A stretch of 64,000 nt of DNA from Metopolophium dirhodum (lineage: Eukaryota; Arthropoda; Insecta; Hemiptera; Aphididae), in the NCBI RefSeq assembly GCF_019925205.1, contig NC_083568.1, positions 31,054,001 through 31,118,000 on the forward strand, written 5' to 3'. A program made the position numbers and the translations under genes. This document shows, in pieces, positions 25,301-37,284 of this stretch (positions are counted from its first letter, which is position 1; each line of letters opens with the position of its first letter). The notes beneath the pieces were generated by a model. That model worked only from the letters and a program-made list of their open reading frames with translations, was not told the origin of the DNA and made no database searches.

Positions 25301-28300
25301 TACATCGTTGACCGTTGTATAATAATTATTGTTAGCCTCGAGACGACTTGCGCGGGAACGACATCACCGAAGTTCGTTGTTTTTGGTGTGGGTGGTGGGT
25401 GGCGAGCGTTCCGCCGGCGACGTCCTCGTAGGAAACGCTTTGTCCGGTCGTTGGCAGAAACGCCGCCGTTAATCACGACGATAACGATTCTATTATTGTT
25501 ATTAGGTATTATAATATATATTATTGGCCGCGGCGAGTGCTGTGTCGACGGGTGCATAATAAAATACACCAACTGTGTGCCGTACCCCTCGTCGGGGGTA
25601 GGAAATGATCGAAAACGTTCAGACACGCTCAGCGTCGTATAAAATATATACATAATAAACGTCACACGAAACACACTCGTCGCAGGCCGTCACGCATATT
25701 ATATACGTACAACCCGAGTGTTACGACAACAACAATTTATCGTATTCATAATAATAATAATATATTATTATTATGCAGCGTCGACGATTTAATTGTCTCT
25801 CGGGGACGCGATATTATAATAATATTATGAGCGCACCCCATATAACAACTATCTGGTTATTGGTATAGTTACTAACAGCAGTCGGTTAACAATGTTTCGT
25901 TACCGAATAAGTTAATAGTTTTTTTTTTTTTTAAACAGTTTGTTGACCCTAGTATTGTTTTTAACGTGGGCGACCCACACACCCATCTCACTAACCAATC
26001 ATTATAATCACCTTGTATAAAATAATATACAATTATGCCTATATTATCATGTATCGACTAAAGCGCTTATTTTTATGCATTTGTATATTTATGTTTTGAT
26101 TGTAATAGTTTAGAGCTCTGCAGACCACAATTTTTTTTGTACATTTCCGCATATATTTTGATAGTTTTTGCATATTGGAAAGAAGTTACATTGTATACAC
26201 TTTGATAAATCTAATAAAGGTGTGTAAATAATATTTTGTCGAGTAGAAAATTCTAATAACAAATGTCGCCGACTACTACAAACCTATCGTTTTTTGGCGA
26301 TGTAATAACAGTTTTATCGTTTTAACCAGGAAGTGAACTTCTTTGTTCATAATCTCGCCAAGCAATTCTACTAAAAAAATTGTTTGTTCTGAATCTTGTA
26401 TCTAACAATATATTTTAGCTGTGAAATGTACTTAAAATTATTTTTATACCTAACTAATTAATAATAACCATCAAATAAAAGATTCAATTATGTAAAATAA
26501 TATGGCCTATTGTTCAGAATAATTGTCGTTGAATATTTTCCCATTTTTTACTGCACATAATATATTATCGTGTTGCATATTGTGATATATTTAGTGCATG
26601 AAAATCCGTGCTCTAATCGTGACTATTGGTCATACAACGTGGATCTCATTCTTTGGGGTACATCGTGACATACATAGGATGCAAGTCGCCTACGAACAAA
26701 AAGTCAGTGTTCGTTACACGAATATTTTTTTTGCTTATAGCTAACACGCGGTCCGCGATAGAGTAAATTACAAATCTACTTACCTACCTACAAACGTATA
26801 TTATAATAGTACTCGGATGAATTTAATAGTTTTTAAAAAAATATCGTAGAGTTGGCGACATTCTGTTACGGTATAATATTAATGCCGCGACGGTATATGA
26901 TTTGGTAGGAGGTACTATACATATGTTTACTCAACGAAAAAAAATAAAAATATAATTTCGAGTGCTTTTGCATCCGAATTGCATTGTAAATACTTTTTGA
27001 AAGTGTTTTATTTTTTATTTTTACAACGCTGCATACAAGTTTAGTTTACACAATACGCGATCGATGAGCGGGGATCGATGTCCTTGATGTGTGCTGTAGG
27101 TTTTGCTGCAGGTTTTGCCAACAAGAATATAACACAAACATTAGTCATCAAATCGCGATATTAAAATCCGATATTATACATAATTATTATTATTGATGAC
27201 TGTGCGTGTATATACATTATAATATAGGTACTATTATGGTATACGCGGCGATGGGTTTTAAACGAAACTCATAAATTATTCACGAGGGATATTAGACATG
27301 GGTATACCTATATTATAATATATACTAATACAATGTAGTCGATACGAATATTATCATTATCATAATCATCGGGAGTCATCTGTGACCCGCCGGTAGTCTT
27401 TTTTTGTTTTATCCGTCCAAAATTGTTTTGCATCGCCGTCGTCGTGTTCAACACAGCTAAACAAACCACATAGTTGCGTTATTCAAAACGATTTATCCGA
27501 TTTCTAATGCATGTATGTTTTTAGTTTTGAAGTTTAGAGCAATGTGGTACATCAAATAAAATAATAACGTTTTAATCGATGACACCTATAGAACACGTTC
27601 TGTGTGGCTTCCACCGGTCGCACGAACAACGTCTGGTCTGAACTCGAATTCGTTCGTATTATCCGTTGTAATTGACTTTGCAATTTTTTTTTAGCTCTCC
27701 GTTCGTGGTCGCAGACGATAACAATATTTTGATACGTACACAGCTGTATATCTTAAACGCAATATATCCCCAGAATAAGTATATAATAGCCGCGTGGGCG
27801 TAAGATCAGGGAAGTTGTTGTGCGCAGAGCATCGGATGATTCATTTCGAATAACCCCGCAGTAGGTATAATATAAATATATAACATTACAAGGCTAATGC
27901 ATCACACGTGCCTACAATAACCGACAATCATAATATATCCGATTACTCGAGAAAATTGTCGGTAAGGCAGAAATTTCGAATTATGTATATACGTTATCGA
28001 AGCCGTTTCGCAATCGTTAAAAAAAATTCGTACGTAAATTTCGTAAATTTCGGCGTATACGTTGAAAACGGCATAATATAATATTGCAAAAGATCGTTCG
28101 CTGCAGTATGACGCCGTTATAATATTATTATTAACGATAATCCGACAAAGTATTGCGATTTCGTATCATAAGACCAATGAAATAATAAAACAACACTGTA
28201 CAGTAATGACCGATATCGACCAGATTAATGTTTGCATAAGTATATAGGTAGACTAATTATTAATAAATTATTAGCGTTAATGTCTCGGTTATAACGGCGA

Positions 28301-31300
28301 CGATCGCGGACGAGTTTGTTATTTTACCTATCGTAGTAATATGTCATGCATATTAATATTTTCTTGGACAATAATTATTATATTATTATTGTTATATTAC
28401 TGTATAGCACTTATTATGATATTAACTAATGATAGTATTATGCTAAAATAACGTCTCTGCTCGCCGTTATACAATATATATATATATATGACGCGGTACA
28501 CGTGCACGTGGCGAATGCAATCGGCATTATGTGGGATTACAAAAATGTGCGATAAACCCACAGACAAAATGGACATTTTCCGCCCTTTAAAAATTATATT
28601 ATGTGCGCACTCGGATAAATTATTCAAGTCGGAACGGTTTTTTGTCCGCGCGAGTCTATTGTGCGGTGTGACGTTGGCGACGAGTATAATAATAACGCCG
28701 CGCATTGAACGTGTGAATAATTCAAAACAAGTTTTGTTAATCTATTTTTTTTTTTTTTTATAAAAACATTGTCGAGCACGATTAATAACGGTAAAAAAAA
28801 AAAAAACAGCACCAGTCGTCGATAAACCCTCTCGACTTATACCCGGAACATAATATATAGGTAGTTAACAAGCGCGAGTGGGGGCACGGGGGTATTATAT
28901 AGGTATAGGTACCCCGCAAAATTTGTTGTCCGCTATTACAATATTATATTATGCAGCTCCGCTCGTCAAAACTTTAAATACTCGTACATAATATATTGTA
29001 ATTAACCGGCAGGGTAGGTATAATTGTGTAATACTCGTTCGAAATTCCATTTTTATATACGTCGAAATTCTCAGAAGAATATACTGTTTCGGAATACGAC
29101 ATTAAAAAAACATAATATACCCATGCTGTAGTTAAAAAAAAACCTGTTAAAACAACAACGATAAAATATAATGTAAATTTGTCTTCAAAAACTTTGTTTT
29201 GTAATGACTTCAATAAATTACGTATAAAAACCATAATAATATTTCCAAAAACGTTTATACTTTTCGAAATAATTGAGCGTTGACCTACAAAACAATCGTC
29301 TATTAATTGTAACATATTGTTATAACAGAAACCTAATACACTTATAATGCAATTGGATATCTGCCGATGTTTGTTGTCTCTGTAGTCTTTCACACAACAT
29401 ACGTATATAATAGTAAAAACTACCCATTTAGCGTCCAACGAGCATTACGATCGATTAAGTGAGACGATAAATATTATAAAAACATATTTTAATGATTCAG
29501 CGTAAAGCATTCACGAGATGGATCAGGCCACTTTTTTCGATTTAGTTTTAGTTTTTAATTTTCAAACAAATTTTTGGAAAATCGGGAGTGAAGTTCAAAA
29601 AAAGCGGCCTGTTCGATCTTGTGCACACTTCGCGCTGAATTCAAATTAATTTTATGATTAATCTCTTTATTATATATAGCGATCATACAGATAGACTCGA
29701 AATGAGTAGTTCTTAATTTTTATACCATGGTCCGCTCGTTAAAGACTGCAGAGATATTAGACATCGGTAATCAGTCCCCTCCGGTGGTGGACCTAGGACC
29801 TAGGACCTTTTGTTTTTTTTTTTTTACTTACTGGTAATTTCACCTGCTAGGTATCGTGCAGTGGCAACTTGAACATTCACCCTAACAAATATCTGGCGTT
29901 TGGCTAATGAATGGCCACCCTTAAACTCGCTACCGATTTCCCTCAATGCAGGATGAATTTTCTGTGAGGCAAACATTTTGATATCGTTTTAATATAATAC
30001 TAGATCGTCGATGATACGTATATACATAGGTAATAATAATATACAGATCTATACTACTAACGATTCTGAGTTGCAAGGGTTGCACGATAAAATTAATTAA
30101 TTTAATGGTTCACTAAAATTTAATGAACCGATCATGGGCCACCGAGTGATTGTTTAGAGACCATTAGCAGATTAGCTCGGTATTGATTCATTTTGAATAT
30201 TTAGTGATGGTTTCCGCCACCTGGAATTCATTATAAATTATAATAATATAAATATAATATAATATTATACACGTCATGACGACGAGCAGACCAATGCGCA
30301 TGAGCGGCGTTTCGGCTGACGTCACGCCAACGGAGTCACATATTTTAAATGCATTTAGATAGCACAGAATAATATATTGAAAATATATGGGTAGGTATAG
30401 TGCAGGTATAGTGCAGGTATCTATTTTTATCGGGTTCGTTGAAAACGTAATGACCACCGTAAGGTCTTCGCCGACGACGTACCCTGTTATTATACTGTGT
30501 CGTGGCAAATATTAACATCAGCTGCTGTATTATTAAATCGAATTCGTCTGACGATGGTAATAATAACGATAAATTATATACACCGCGAGATGACCAACAG
30601 TGTGGAAATGTCGTTTGGACAGCTTGCAGAGTCCGACGTGCATCTACGTCTCTGCACGTATCATTATTACATACATTTATACCCGAATAGAGAAAAACGT
30701 GACTTGGAGCAGATTGGTTTCCGGGACCCAATTTTGAATCGAATTCCACGAAATCGATCGTTTCACGGTCGATTCCGACGGTCAAATTCTTTGGGATAAC
30801 GCTATATACCATACGCGGCAGTTTACCAATATTGCGCTTAAAATGTGCTTTTCTTATTGTGATCGGTTGTTTAATTAAAGACTAATGATGATAGGTAATA
30901 GCCATTACGTAGGTATTAACATTAAATGCAAAACTAATTTTATTTTTTTTCCAAAACAAAATATATTTAACTAGTTCGTCGACGGTTATAATAATAATAA
31001 TCAATTAATATTTTAATATAGGTAGGTACATAGTTTATGTAAAATGTATGATGACAATACATTAAATTTCGCGGTATAATTCCACATTAGATTGGACAGA
31101 AATATATTTTTCATATACCTCAACAGGTAAAACTAAAATTTAAGCGCTTTTGTTTTACTGGCTGAAAGAAGGGAAATTGCAGGTATACTGCAGACCATAA
31201 ACATTTGTAAGTGGCGCAAATTGGAACACTCATACTAAAATATAAATTTCGTTTTGGGCACAACTAGTATTTTATGACCTAACCTACAAGTCTAAAACTA

Positions 31301-32743
31301 GTCTGCATCTCCATATAAGTCGTCTGATGTATTTTATCATCGTGGTTGTAACATTATTATACGGCACGGAAGTTGTAGAAGTTGCATATTTTTCCATAGT
31401 ATATGCTCTCAATTTATAGCAAACCAAGCTAGAAAATATGAATTCTACACAATGACGATATTAAAAATCGAAAATGTAAAATGCGTATTTTGCAGATTTT
31501 GCCAATTTAAAAAAAAATTAATTTCCTTCAATTTTGTGCAAAAAGCGCATAATATCTGTATGCATACCTTCTCAATATATACAATAAGAAATTGACGTGT
31601 TTATTTTATGGCTTCAGTATTATAGGTACAACTTTACAAATATTGAAAATAATATATTTGTTAATACTATTTGTAGCCGGTAACAAATAATCATATTATG
31701 TTTGCAGTTCAATAACTGACTTCGCCGGCAACCTCCAGATTTTCTCACATCAGATGTTTCTTTTTAATTAATGAAATAACTCAATATAAGTATATTTCAA
31801 CTCGGTATATTACTGTATTATAGTTGTACACTACAACCGTACAAAAACGTTAATAAATAATAATAAATATATATTTGGTCCGTACTTTTTTTTAAAATTA
31901 AAAAAATTATTATTTTGCGTAGCACTTAACATATTTTAGATTTTGTTCGCGCATAATATTATATACCTATACTGTGTATATTATATTGTAGTGCCCGCAA
32001 ATTCCTAACCCTAATAATTATTCCTACACGACGTAGTGATACGGTCGAAATCGGCTTGCGTATCTTTCACCGTGGCAGTGCAGGTGTACTCACAAGCGGT
32101 ATCGATCATAGTATATAATATATAAGCGCTTTCGGCTGATAACGGAAAATAAAATACCTAGGAACATATTTCTTTTCGATTCATCCGTGAGCATAATATT
32201 ATAAATATGTATTACCTATGTACGTCGTATAATATGCAAATGTATATATTATGTATGCATAATGTATCATGTGATGCGTATCTCCTCTATATATAGGAGA
32301 TCGCCATCGATTTTCGTGTTCTTTCGTTGTTATCGTCGGCGGGTGGGATCGGTTTTTTTTCTTATCAGTTTTTTTTTTCTCGCCGCAGGACTGCAACAGA
32401 GACGGCGTGACGGATTGCGACGATTACGCGAGGATTCACTTCAACGGCCGGGAAGACTGTTCGGCCATCGATAACACCAATTACTGGAGGCGATACGAAA
32501 CGTGCCGGCCGGTCAGCAGCAGAGGTGAGTCGACCGGCGCATTTTATATTATATTAAATATTATACTCTCGCGATTTTCCGTCGAACGGCGGTCGTAGGG
32601 CGCCACACGAGTGCAGATCGAGGGTCGACCGAGGGTGGACGGGGCTGCAGGTCGTCGGACATACATATGTTATTATAATCATTTTCGGTCGTTTCGCCGA
32701 CGAGAAATTTTACTGCAGCTAAGTCCGAATATAGTATACACAC

Positions 32744-32780
<37 letters not shown>

Positions 32781-35700
32781 GCATTAAGTGTACCGACGTA
32801 AATATATAACGTATCGAGTGCGCAGACGACCGGCAGAAGGAGCGTTTAAGTCGACACGACCGCGGTACAACACGTACGCGCGCGGTATACTGCGGCTACA
32901 CCCTTCGCCCAAAACGGACTGCGATGTTAATATAATATAATATTATATCATACGAATATATTTTGACGATATAGTAACTGAAAAAAAAAATAACTTAGCC
33001 CCTCGGTCCGCAGACTAGGTTTTGTACACACGTATGCGTCGTATATATACCTAAGCACGTATATCCTATATATAGTGTAGCTGTATAGGCGCGGTACTAG
33101 CATGTCCACCGCCGCCGGTCGTATAGTAGTATATTATATGAAACTGGCAGCGGTGTATATGGGTTCGGGTGTACACGATATTACGCATATATCATTATAT
33201 ATATATTGTTATTATAATAACATTATAATATATTACACATATACATATACATATGCGAATTTGTGTGTGTGATCTCGATGATCGCATTATTTAGACTCTG
33301 CGCGGTGTTAGAAATTTATTCAGCGCCCGGTTAATTTACGTCTATTCGTATTTTACATATATTATACCTACTATGTACCTACCTATATATATTTATATCA
33401 TAGCGGTGTAAATATGAAGCGTGTGCGCATACGGGTACCTATGTAATAATAATAATATCATGCATAAATTATTATGGTGTACGCGCACATATTATATCAG
33501 GCGGGCTCAGAACCAAAAGACGGTGCTGTCTAGAAACATAAAATTATATTTTTGCCCGGGAGAGCAACATATTTTGAAACTTTAAACTGCCAAATTATTA
33601 TTATTACAGGTGCGCGTGACTTCTTTCGTAATGAATGATTTTCCAACGATTGTCAGATCCAAAAACAATAATATTGAAAAAGTTTTTGTACGAACTAAGT
33701 CTTATATCATGTGATTTTGGGTTGTCCTGTATATCAACAAAACTTGACGTTAAAAAAATAATGTATGTAAACTTTTAAAACACGTAGGCTCTGTGCAGCG
33801 TGATGATGATTCTATGCATAAATTATAGTATGATGCACCGGTGCACGGTATTAATATATATGTATTTCTATACTTGTTATTAAAAGACATCGAAAAAAAC
33901 AGTTATTTACAATATAGGTAACCGTTCTATTTAGATCACTATTAAAAATCATCGATTTGTAAATTGTGTGTTCATTTCTAACTATACTCTAAAAGCTCCT
34001 CACGATGGCCCTTTAAATAATATGACTAAGCGTTCATGTCGAGCACCAATCAAAGAGCGTCGGCAACTAATCCCATATTACATTATGACATATTATATGA
34101 AAAACATATATTCCGAAAAAATCGATTTGTTCCGTTTTGATTCTATAAACCCACGACACGTAGGTATTATAAAGGTACGTCGAATACAGAGTTCTTGCAG
34201 TAAACGATATCCACGTCACATGGTGACAAAATAAGCACACAGGTAAAGCTTAAATCGTACGTCGATACGTACCTATTTTTTAACGAGGGCAGTTCACCAA
34301 CGCTCATCCTGCAGGATCCTGCACACGGTGTGTAGAAAATTATGATATTATCGTCGTTTACCGTTTAGTAGTCCGATTCATTTTCATAGCCGTCGATAAA
34401 CTAGCGAACGAGCGTTGATACTATCCAAATTTTTTTGATAATATAGTATATTTTACATAGAATGCAACAGAAAGAACTGTCAGCTCTATAATCAACTATA
34501 ACTGTGTGACAACTGACTGATATTTGTAATGAGGTATCGCCCATAACGTCATACTTACCATAGTCGCTGTTACACATAATGCAAATACCGACGTGAGCCA
34601 GCCAGTGCGTTCACCGTCCGACGCGACAACCCGACCTCCACGACATCAGTCCATTTCCAGCCATCACGATCGCCATTCGACTCGACAACCCGTCCACCAC
34701 GAAACCTTCAGCCCAACGTGAGCCAAGTATGTCAATCCACTCGTCACGACGTCGGATCCTAACCTTCCCCACTTAACGAGGCAATGAATCCCGCGCGGTT
34801 ACACAGTAAATACCGGATCAATAAAATTGTATTATAAAACTGCGAGTCTTGAAATTTATAATTTATAAACGTCGATTCCTTGTTTTTAATGTACGCCTAA
34901 TAAACTGGCATAATCAGATTCTAAAAGGAAATATTGTATATATATATTAAATATGTTTGTTTAACAGAACGCTGCACCCACGTGTGTTGTTTCCATCTCA
35001 CAAATGTAGAACATGGCAAAAACTGTTTTTCGTCGGTAAAAACCACTCAGACTATAGTCTAAACTAAGCGACTAAATTTTCACACTATAAAAAGGGGAAC
35101 ATTCAATGTGCAACGTTGTTTTTACTTTTTCGATATCGGAACTAAAAAAAAGTCATTCAAGTTTGAAATGCTGAAAAAAAATGTTGTTGTTTTTTGGAAT
35201 TTGTGATATCGAAAAATTAAAAACAACGTTGCATAGTCAATATAAGAATATTGATACTTCTCTTATTTTAGTGTGAAAATTTGGTTGCTTTACTTGGACT
35301 ACAGTCTGAGTGGTTCTTACCCGCGCAAAACAATTTTTGTTATGTCTTCCATTAATTGTAATAATGTGAATAAAAACACAAGTGTGTTGTACCGTCCTTT
35401 TAAAGCAATTTGTTAATCTGCAAAACGAAAATTCATCGTTTTCAATTTTGTTCCATTGGTGCCCAATTACAAGGCTGAATCTACGAAGAAAACCTACAGT
35501 ATTGTTATATCCAAGAAGTAAAATCTACATCTGTAAATAATGGGTACAAAAAAAAGAATTACGAAGACACTATTATTCTCGTTTAAATAGATAGAAAAGA
35601 AATTGAAGGTTAAAGGTAAAGGTTAAAAAAAAAAGTACCAACTGTTATCCTGATGCCACAACTACCGGTTACAGAAGTAAAAATTACCAATTTTATTGGG

Positions 35701-37284
35701 AAACAAATTTGTATGATATCAAGATAAATATTCTTTGAATACCAAGTTGGAGAACCCATCATTCAGGCTAAGTTTATTCAACTTGAAGGACTTAATGATC
35801 GAGGGATTTGACATTGTAAGTTAAAAAAAGTGCTCAAATTGATTTTAATGATCACAATGCAAATGCAAATCCACGAAAAAAAATGGAAAGTACATTTTCA
35901 AAGAAACTTCCTTAGCAAGTACCAGATGGAGAAACCTTACAAAAAGTAACTTTGACTGAACTATTTGAAGGAGAAGACGAGGATAATGTAACAATAAGTC
36001 AACCAGTACGAGATGTCGAGAACCCTTCGACATGATTATGGGAAAATATCAGAACGTAGCCCTGGGAAGATCAGAGCTTATGAATGTCAGATTCGAACTA
36101 TAACAGGAACTCTATTTATTAAAAACCATTTCCCGTTTGGATATCAAAAATCGCAACAATCGATCAAGAAATCCAAAGTATCTTAGAAGTTAGAACTGGT
36201 ATTATAATTATAGAAATTGACAATTGTATTATAAAACCGTGAGTCTTAAAAATTATAATTTATGAATGTCGATTCCTTGTTTTTAATGTACGCCTTATAA
36301 ACCGGTATAATCAGATTCTAAAAGAAAATTTGTGTATTATGTACTTAATATTGTACATTTGAATAAAGTTTGAAAATCTGTTAACCTGTAAAACAAAAAG
36401 ACAGTGTTTTCAATTTTGTTACACTTTATTTGTATCATTTGTTTTAACCAGATATTATATTGTATCTAATATGATTGTTGTCAATAAAAAAGTTAATACA
36501 TTGTTAGCTGTTTCTGTTTCATTCTGTTTCGTTCGTAGTACAATATATAGTGACATCGATATCGATTAAAATCACCAATCTCACCAATCATCTATTCGTC
36601 TACTCTGTCAGTAGGTACGATTTTCGAATAGCAACTCAACGTAAGACGTTTATTATTACATAATGAAATACAAAATCAAATATGAAACACTAAGAGATTT
36701 ATTTGAATGAAAATGTTATTTTAATATATATAATATACATAAAATAGGTTATAATATAATATTATTATAGGCTCTATTACAATAGTTTTACGTCTAATTT
36801 TTTAGTTTTTTTTTTTTATAAAATTGGTCGTTTGACTAACAAAGAAAACAAACATTATCAGACTTAATTCGTGAATGAATAAATACATCCTTAAATCTAT
36901 AGTTTAGATACAAGATCTGCTATAATATTATTATGCTACATACACATTACACATATACAAATATAAATCACAGAAATGGGGTTTAAAAAAGTGGAAGCCT
37001 TAAGTATACAAACACACTACAAAATATTACACATTAAATATAGTTTTGTATTCTTTAACACTATGACAGTAGTAATAATAATAATAATAATAATAATGAA
37101 CGTTTAAAATATTATGTAACCGTGTTTAAGGGTTTTGTTATTTAACGGGTCAAATGAAATATTTTTAACATTCGTGTTATGTGTTGTACACCGCGCTTTT
37201 CGGCGTCATGAATATTTGAATAAATAATTTAATTCACACTCCGTGTTTATTTATGTTCTGTCTGTTTCAGGAAAGTTTAACTGA
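22305..37284 (+). CDS. i-type (destabilase) lysozyme family protein, gene 2, four coding exons
   Basis: Second secreted i-type lysozyme family member. The exons are 22305-22401, 24567-24820, 32389-32524 and 37271-37284. They sum to 501 nt (166 aa plus stop) with phases 1, 0 and 1. Donors are GTAAGT, GTAAGT and GTGAGT, and all acceptors are CAG. The start at 22305 opens an Ala/Leu-rich signal peptide (residues about 10-32). Residues 33-117 form the core (CMRCMC, CGPYYLYRDYW, C97/C103, YMVKW). Residues 118-166 hold DCNRDGVTDCDDYARIH. Cysteines at 43, 46, 48, 54, 60, 65, 97, 103, 119, 127, 141 and 156 match gene 1 one for one. Ser51 and Gly59 stand at the catalytic Glu and Asp positions, so classic muramidase chemistry is unlikely. 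The exon at 24567 is GC-rich against AT-rich introns. The last exon adds only GKFN. If it is not used, translation runs 22 codons into intron 3. Confidence 0.87.
22402..24566 (+). other. Intron 1 of lysozyme gene 2
   Basis: A 2.2-kb phase-1 intron after the signal-peptide exon, matching the position of intron 1 in gene 1. One hAT-like end (AGTGTTGGGTAC near 22959) is present without a partner. No gene is seen. Confidence 0.7.
25242..25296. other. GC-rich inverted repeat in an AT-rich intron
   Basis: GCGGCGGCGGCG near 25242 faces GCCGCTGCCGCCGCCG near 25280, with a purine-rich loop between them. It could form a strong hairpin in RNA or DNA. A TATTTAAG word lies just upstream. Function is unknown; an alternative promoter or conserved intronic element is possible. 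Confidence 0.5.
28974..29438 (-). CDS. Uncertain membrane-protein-like open frame nested in a lysozyme intron
   Basis: About 154 codons are open on the minus strand inside intron 2 of lysozyme gene 2. The frame opens right after a stop, and its first in-frame ATG is only at about residue 42. If real, it is therefore an internal exon or lacks its start. A possible acceptor (AAGACTACAG) lies near 29381. The translation has a strong hydrophobic segment (FIVVVLTGFFLTTAWVYYVF, residues about 92-111) after a Lys-rich stretch, as in a single-pass membrane protein. No family was recognised. AT-rich minus frames easily yield Phe/Ile/Val-rich stretches, so chance is a serious alternative. Confidence 0.25.
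   Translation of the reverse strand: MDAKWVVFTIIYVCCVKDYRDNKHRQISNCIISVLGFCYNNMLQLIDDCFVGQRSIISKSINVFGNIIMVFIRNLLKSLQNKVFEDKFTLYFIVVVLTGFFLTTAWVYYVFLMSYSETVYSSENFDVYKNGISNEYYTIIPTLPVNYNILCTSI
29524..29611. mobile_element. Small palindromic element (88 bp)
   Basis: CAGGCCACTTTTTTCGA at the left faces the reverse complement CAGGCCGCTTTTTTTGA at the right, with about 55 bp between them. It looks like a minimal inverted-repeat element. No clear duplication of the target was found. Confidence 0.45.
30077..30196. repeat. Dispersed repeat, copy 1 (matches 42886-42996)
   Basis: About 115 bp with shared words GGGTTGCA, AATGGTTCACTAAAA, TTTAATGAACCGATC, GGGCC and TATTGATTCATT. The similarity to the copy at 42886 is imperfect but collinear. 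Confidence 0.75.
32747..32778. repeat. (CA)n microsatellite
   Basis: About 16 CA units, just downstream of exon 3 of lysozyme gene 2. Confidence 0.97.
34965..35399. mobile_element. Fold-back (inverted-repeat) element with TTAA flanks
   Basis: The two halves are long imperfect inverted repeats. ACCACTCAGACTATAGTC (about 35040) faces GACTACAGTCTGAGTGGT (about 35299), and CAACGTTGTTTTTACTTTTT faces the reverse complement of AAAAATTAAAAACAACGTTG. Together they give a 435-bp hairpin-like unit. TTAA lies at both borders (34961-34964 and 35400-35403). Duplicated TTAA is the signature of piggyBac-type insertion, but the termini do not start with CCC, so the superfamily is uncertain. The paralogous segment at 36350-36390 lacks it. 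Confidence 0.78.
35842..36035 (+). pseudogene. Broken open frame of unknown element protein
   Basis: About 64 plus-strand codons with one internal TAG, rich in Asp, Asn, Glu and Lys (for example QIDFNDHNANANPRKKMES, then ELFEGEDEDN). The composition is unlike random AT-rich frames. It sits between terminal direct repeats, so it is probably a remnant of the element's own protein. No domain was recognised. Confidence 0.35.
37077..37098. repeat. (AAT)n microsatellite
   Basis: Seven AAT/TAA units ending intron 3. Similar short ATA runs are scattered through the window and are not listed separately. Confidence 0.9.

Larger units (their letters stand above)
24821..32388 (+). other. Intron 2 of lysozyme gene 2
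   Basis: A 7.6-kb phase-0 intron. It contains a GC-rich hairpin-forming patch (25242-25296), a small palindromic element (29524-29611), a dispersed repeat (30077-30196) and a minus-strand open frame (28974-29438). Otherwise it is AT-rich with no recognised gene. Confidence 0.65.
34815..36450 (+). mobile_element. Composite element with terminal direct repeats, decayed
   Basis: A segment beginning ATTGTATTATAAAACTGCGA at about 34822 recurs at about 36226 (ATTGTATTATAAAACCGTGA). Similarity runs through GTCGATTCCTTGTTTTTAAT, TAATCAGATTCTAAAAG and TTTTCAATTTTGTT to about 35460 and 36420. The left copy is interrupted by the fold-back element at 34965-35399. Between the copies, 35842-36035 (plus) is open with one internal stop and encodes an acidic stretch (TLTELFEGEDEDNVTISQPV). 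This arrangement suggests an LTR-like or terminal-direct-repeat element with a dead coding core. No polymerase or integrase motif was recognised, and a simple segmental duplication is possible. Confidence 0.55.
32525..37270 (+). other. Intron 3 of lysozyme gene 2
   Basis: A 4.7-kb phase-1 intron before the tiny terminal exon. It holds a CA microsatellite (32747-32778), a mobile-element composite (34815-36450) with a fold-back insertion, and AT-rich sequence without recognised genes. The intron lacks a counterpart in gene 1. Confidence 0.6.

Noticed and set aside
30345..30812. 155-codon minus-strand frame with an ATG
   Set aside because: No motif, signal peptide or transcript-end support. It overlaps plus-strand frames of similar quality and lies in a lysozyme intron. 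Chance is the simplest reading.
34499..34806. Solo LTR (TGTGACAAC...TTACACA)
   Set aside because: TG..CA-like ends exist, but no target duplication, second copy or primer site could be seen.
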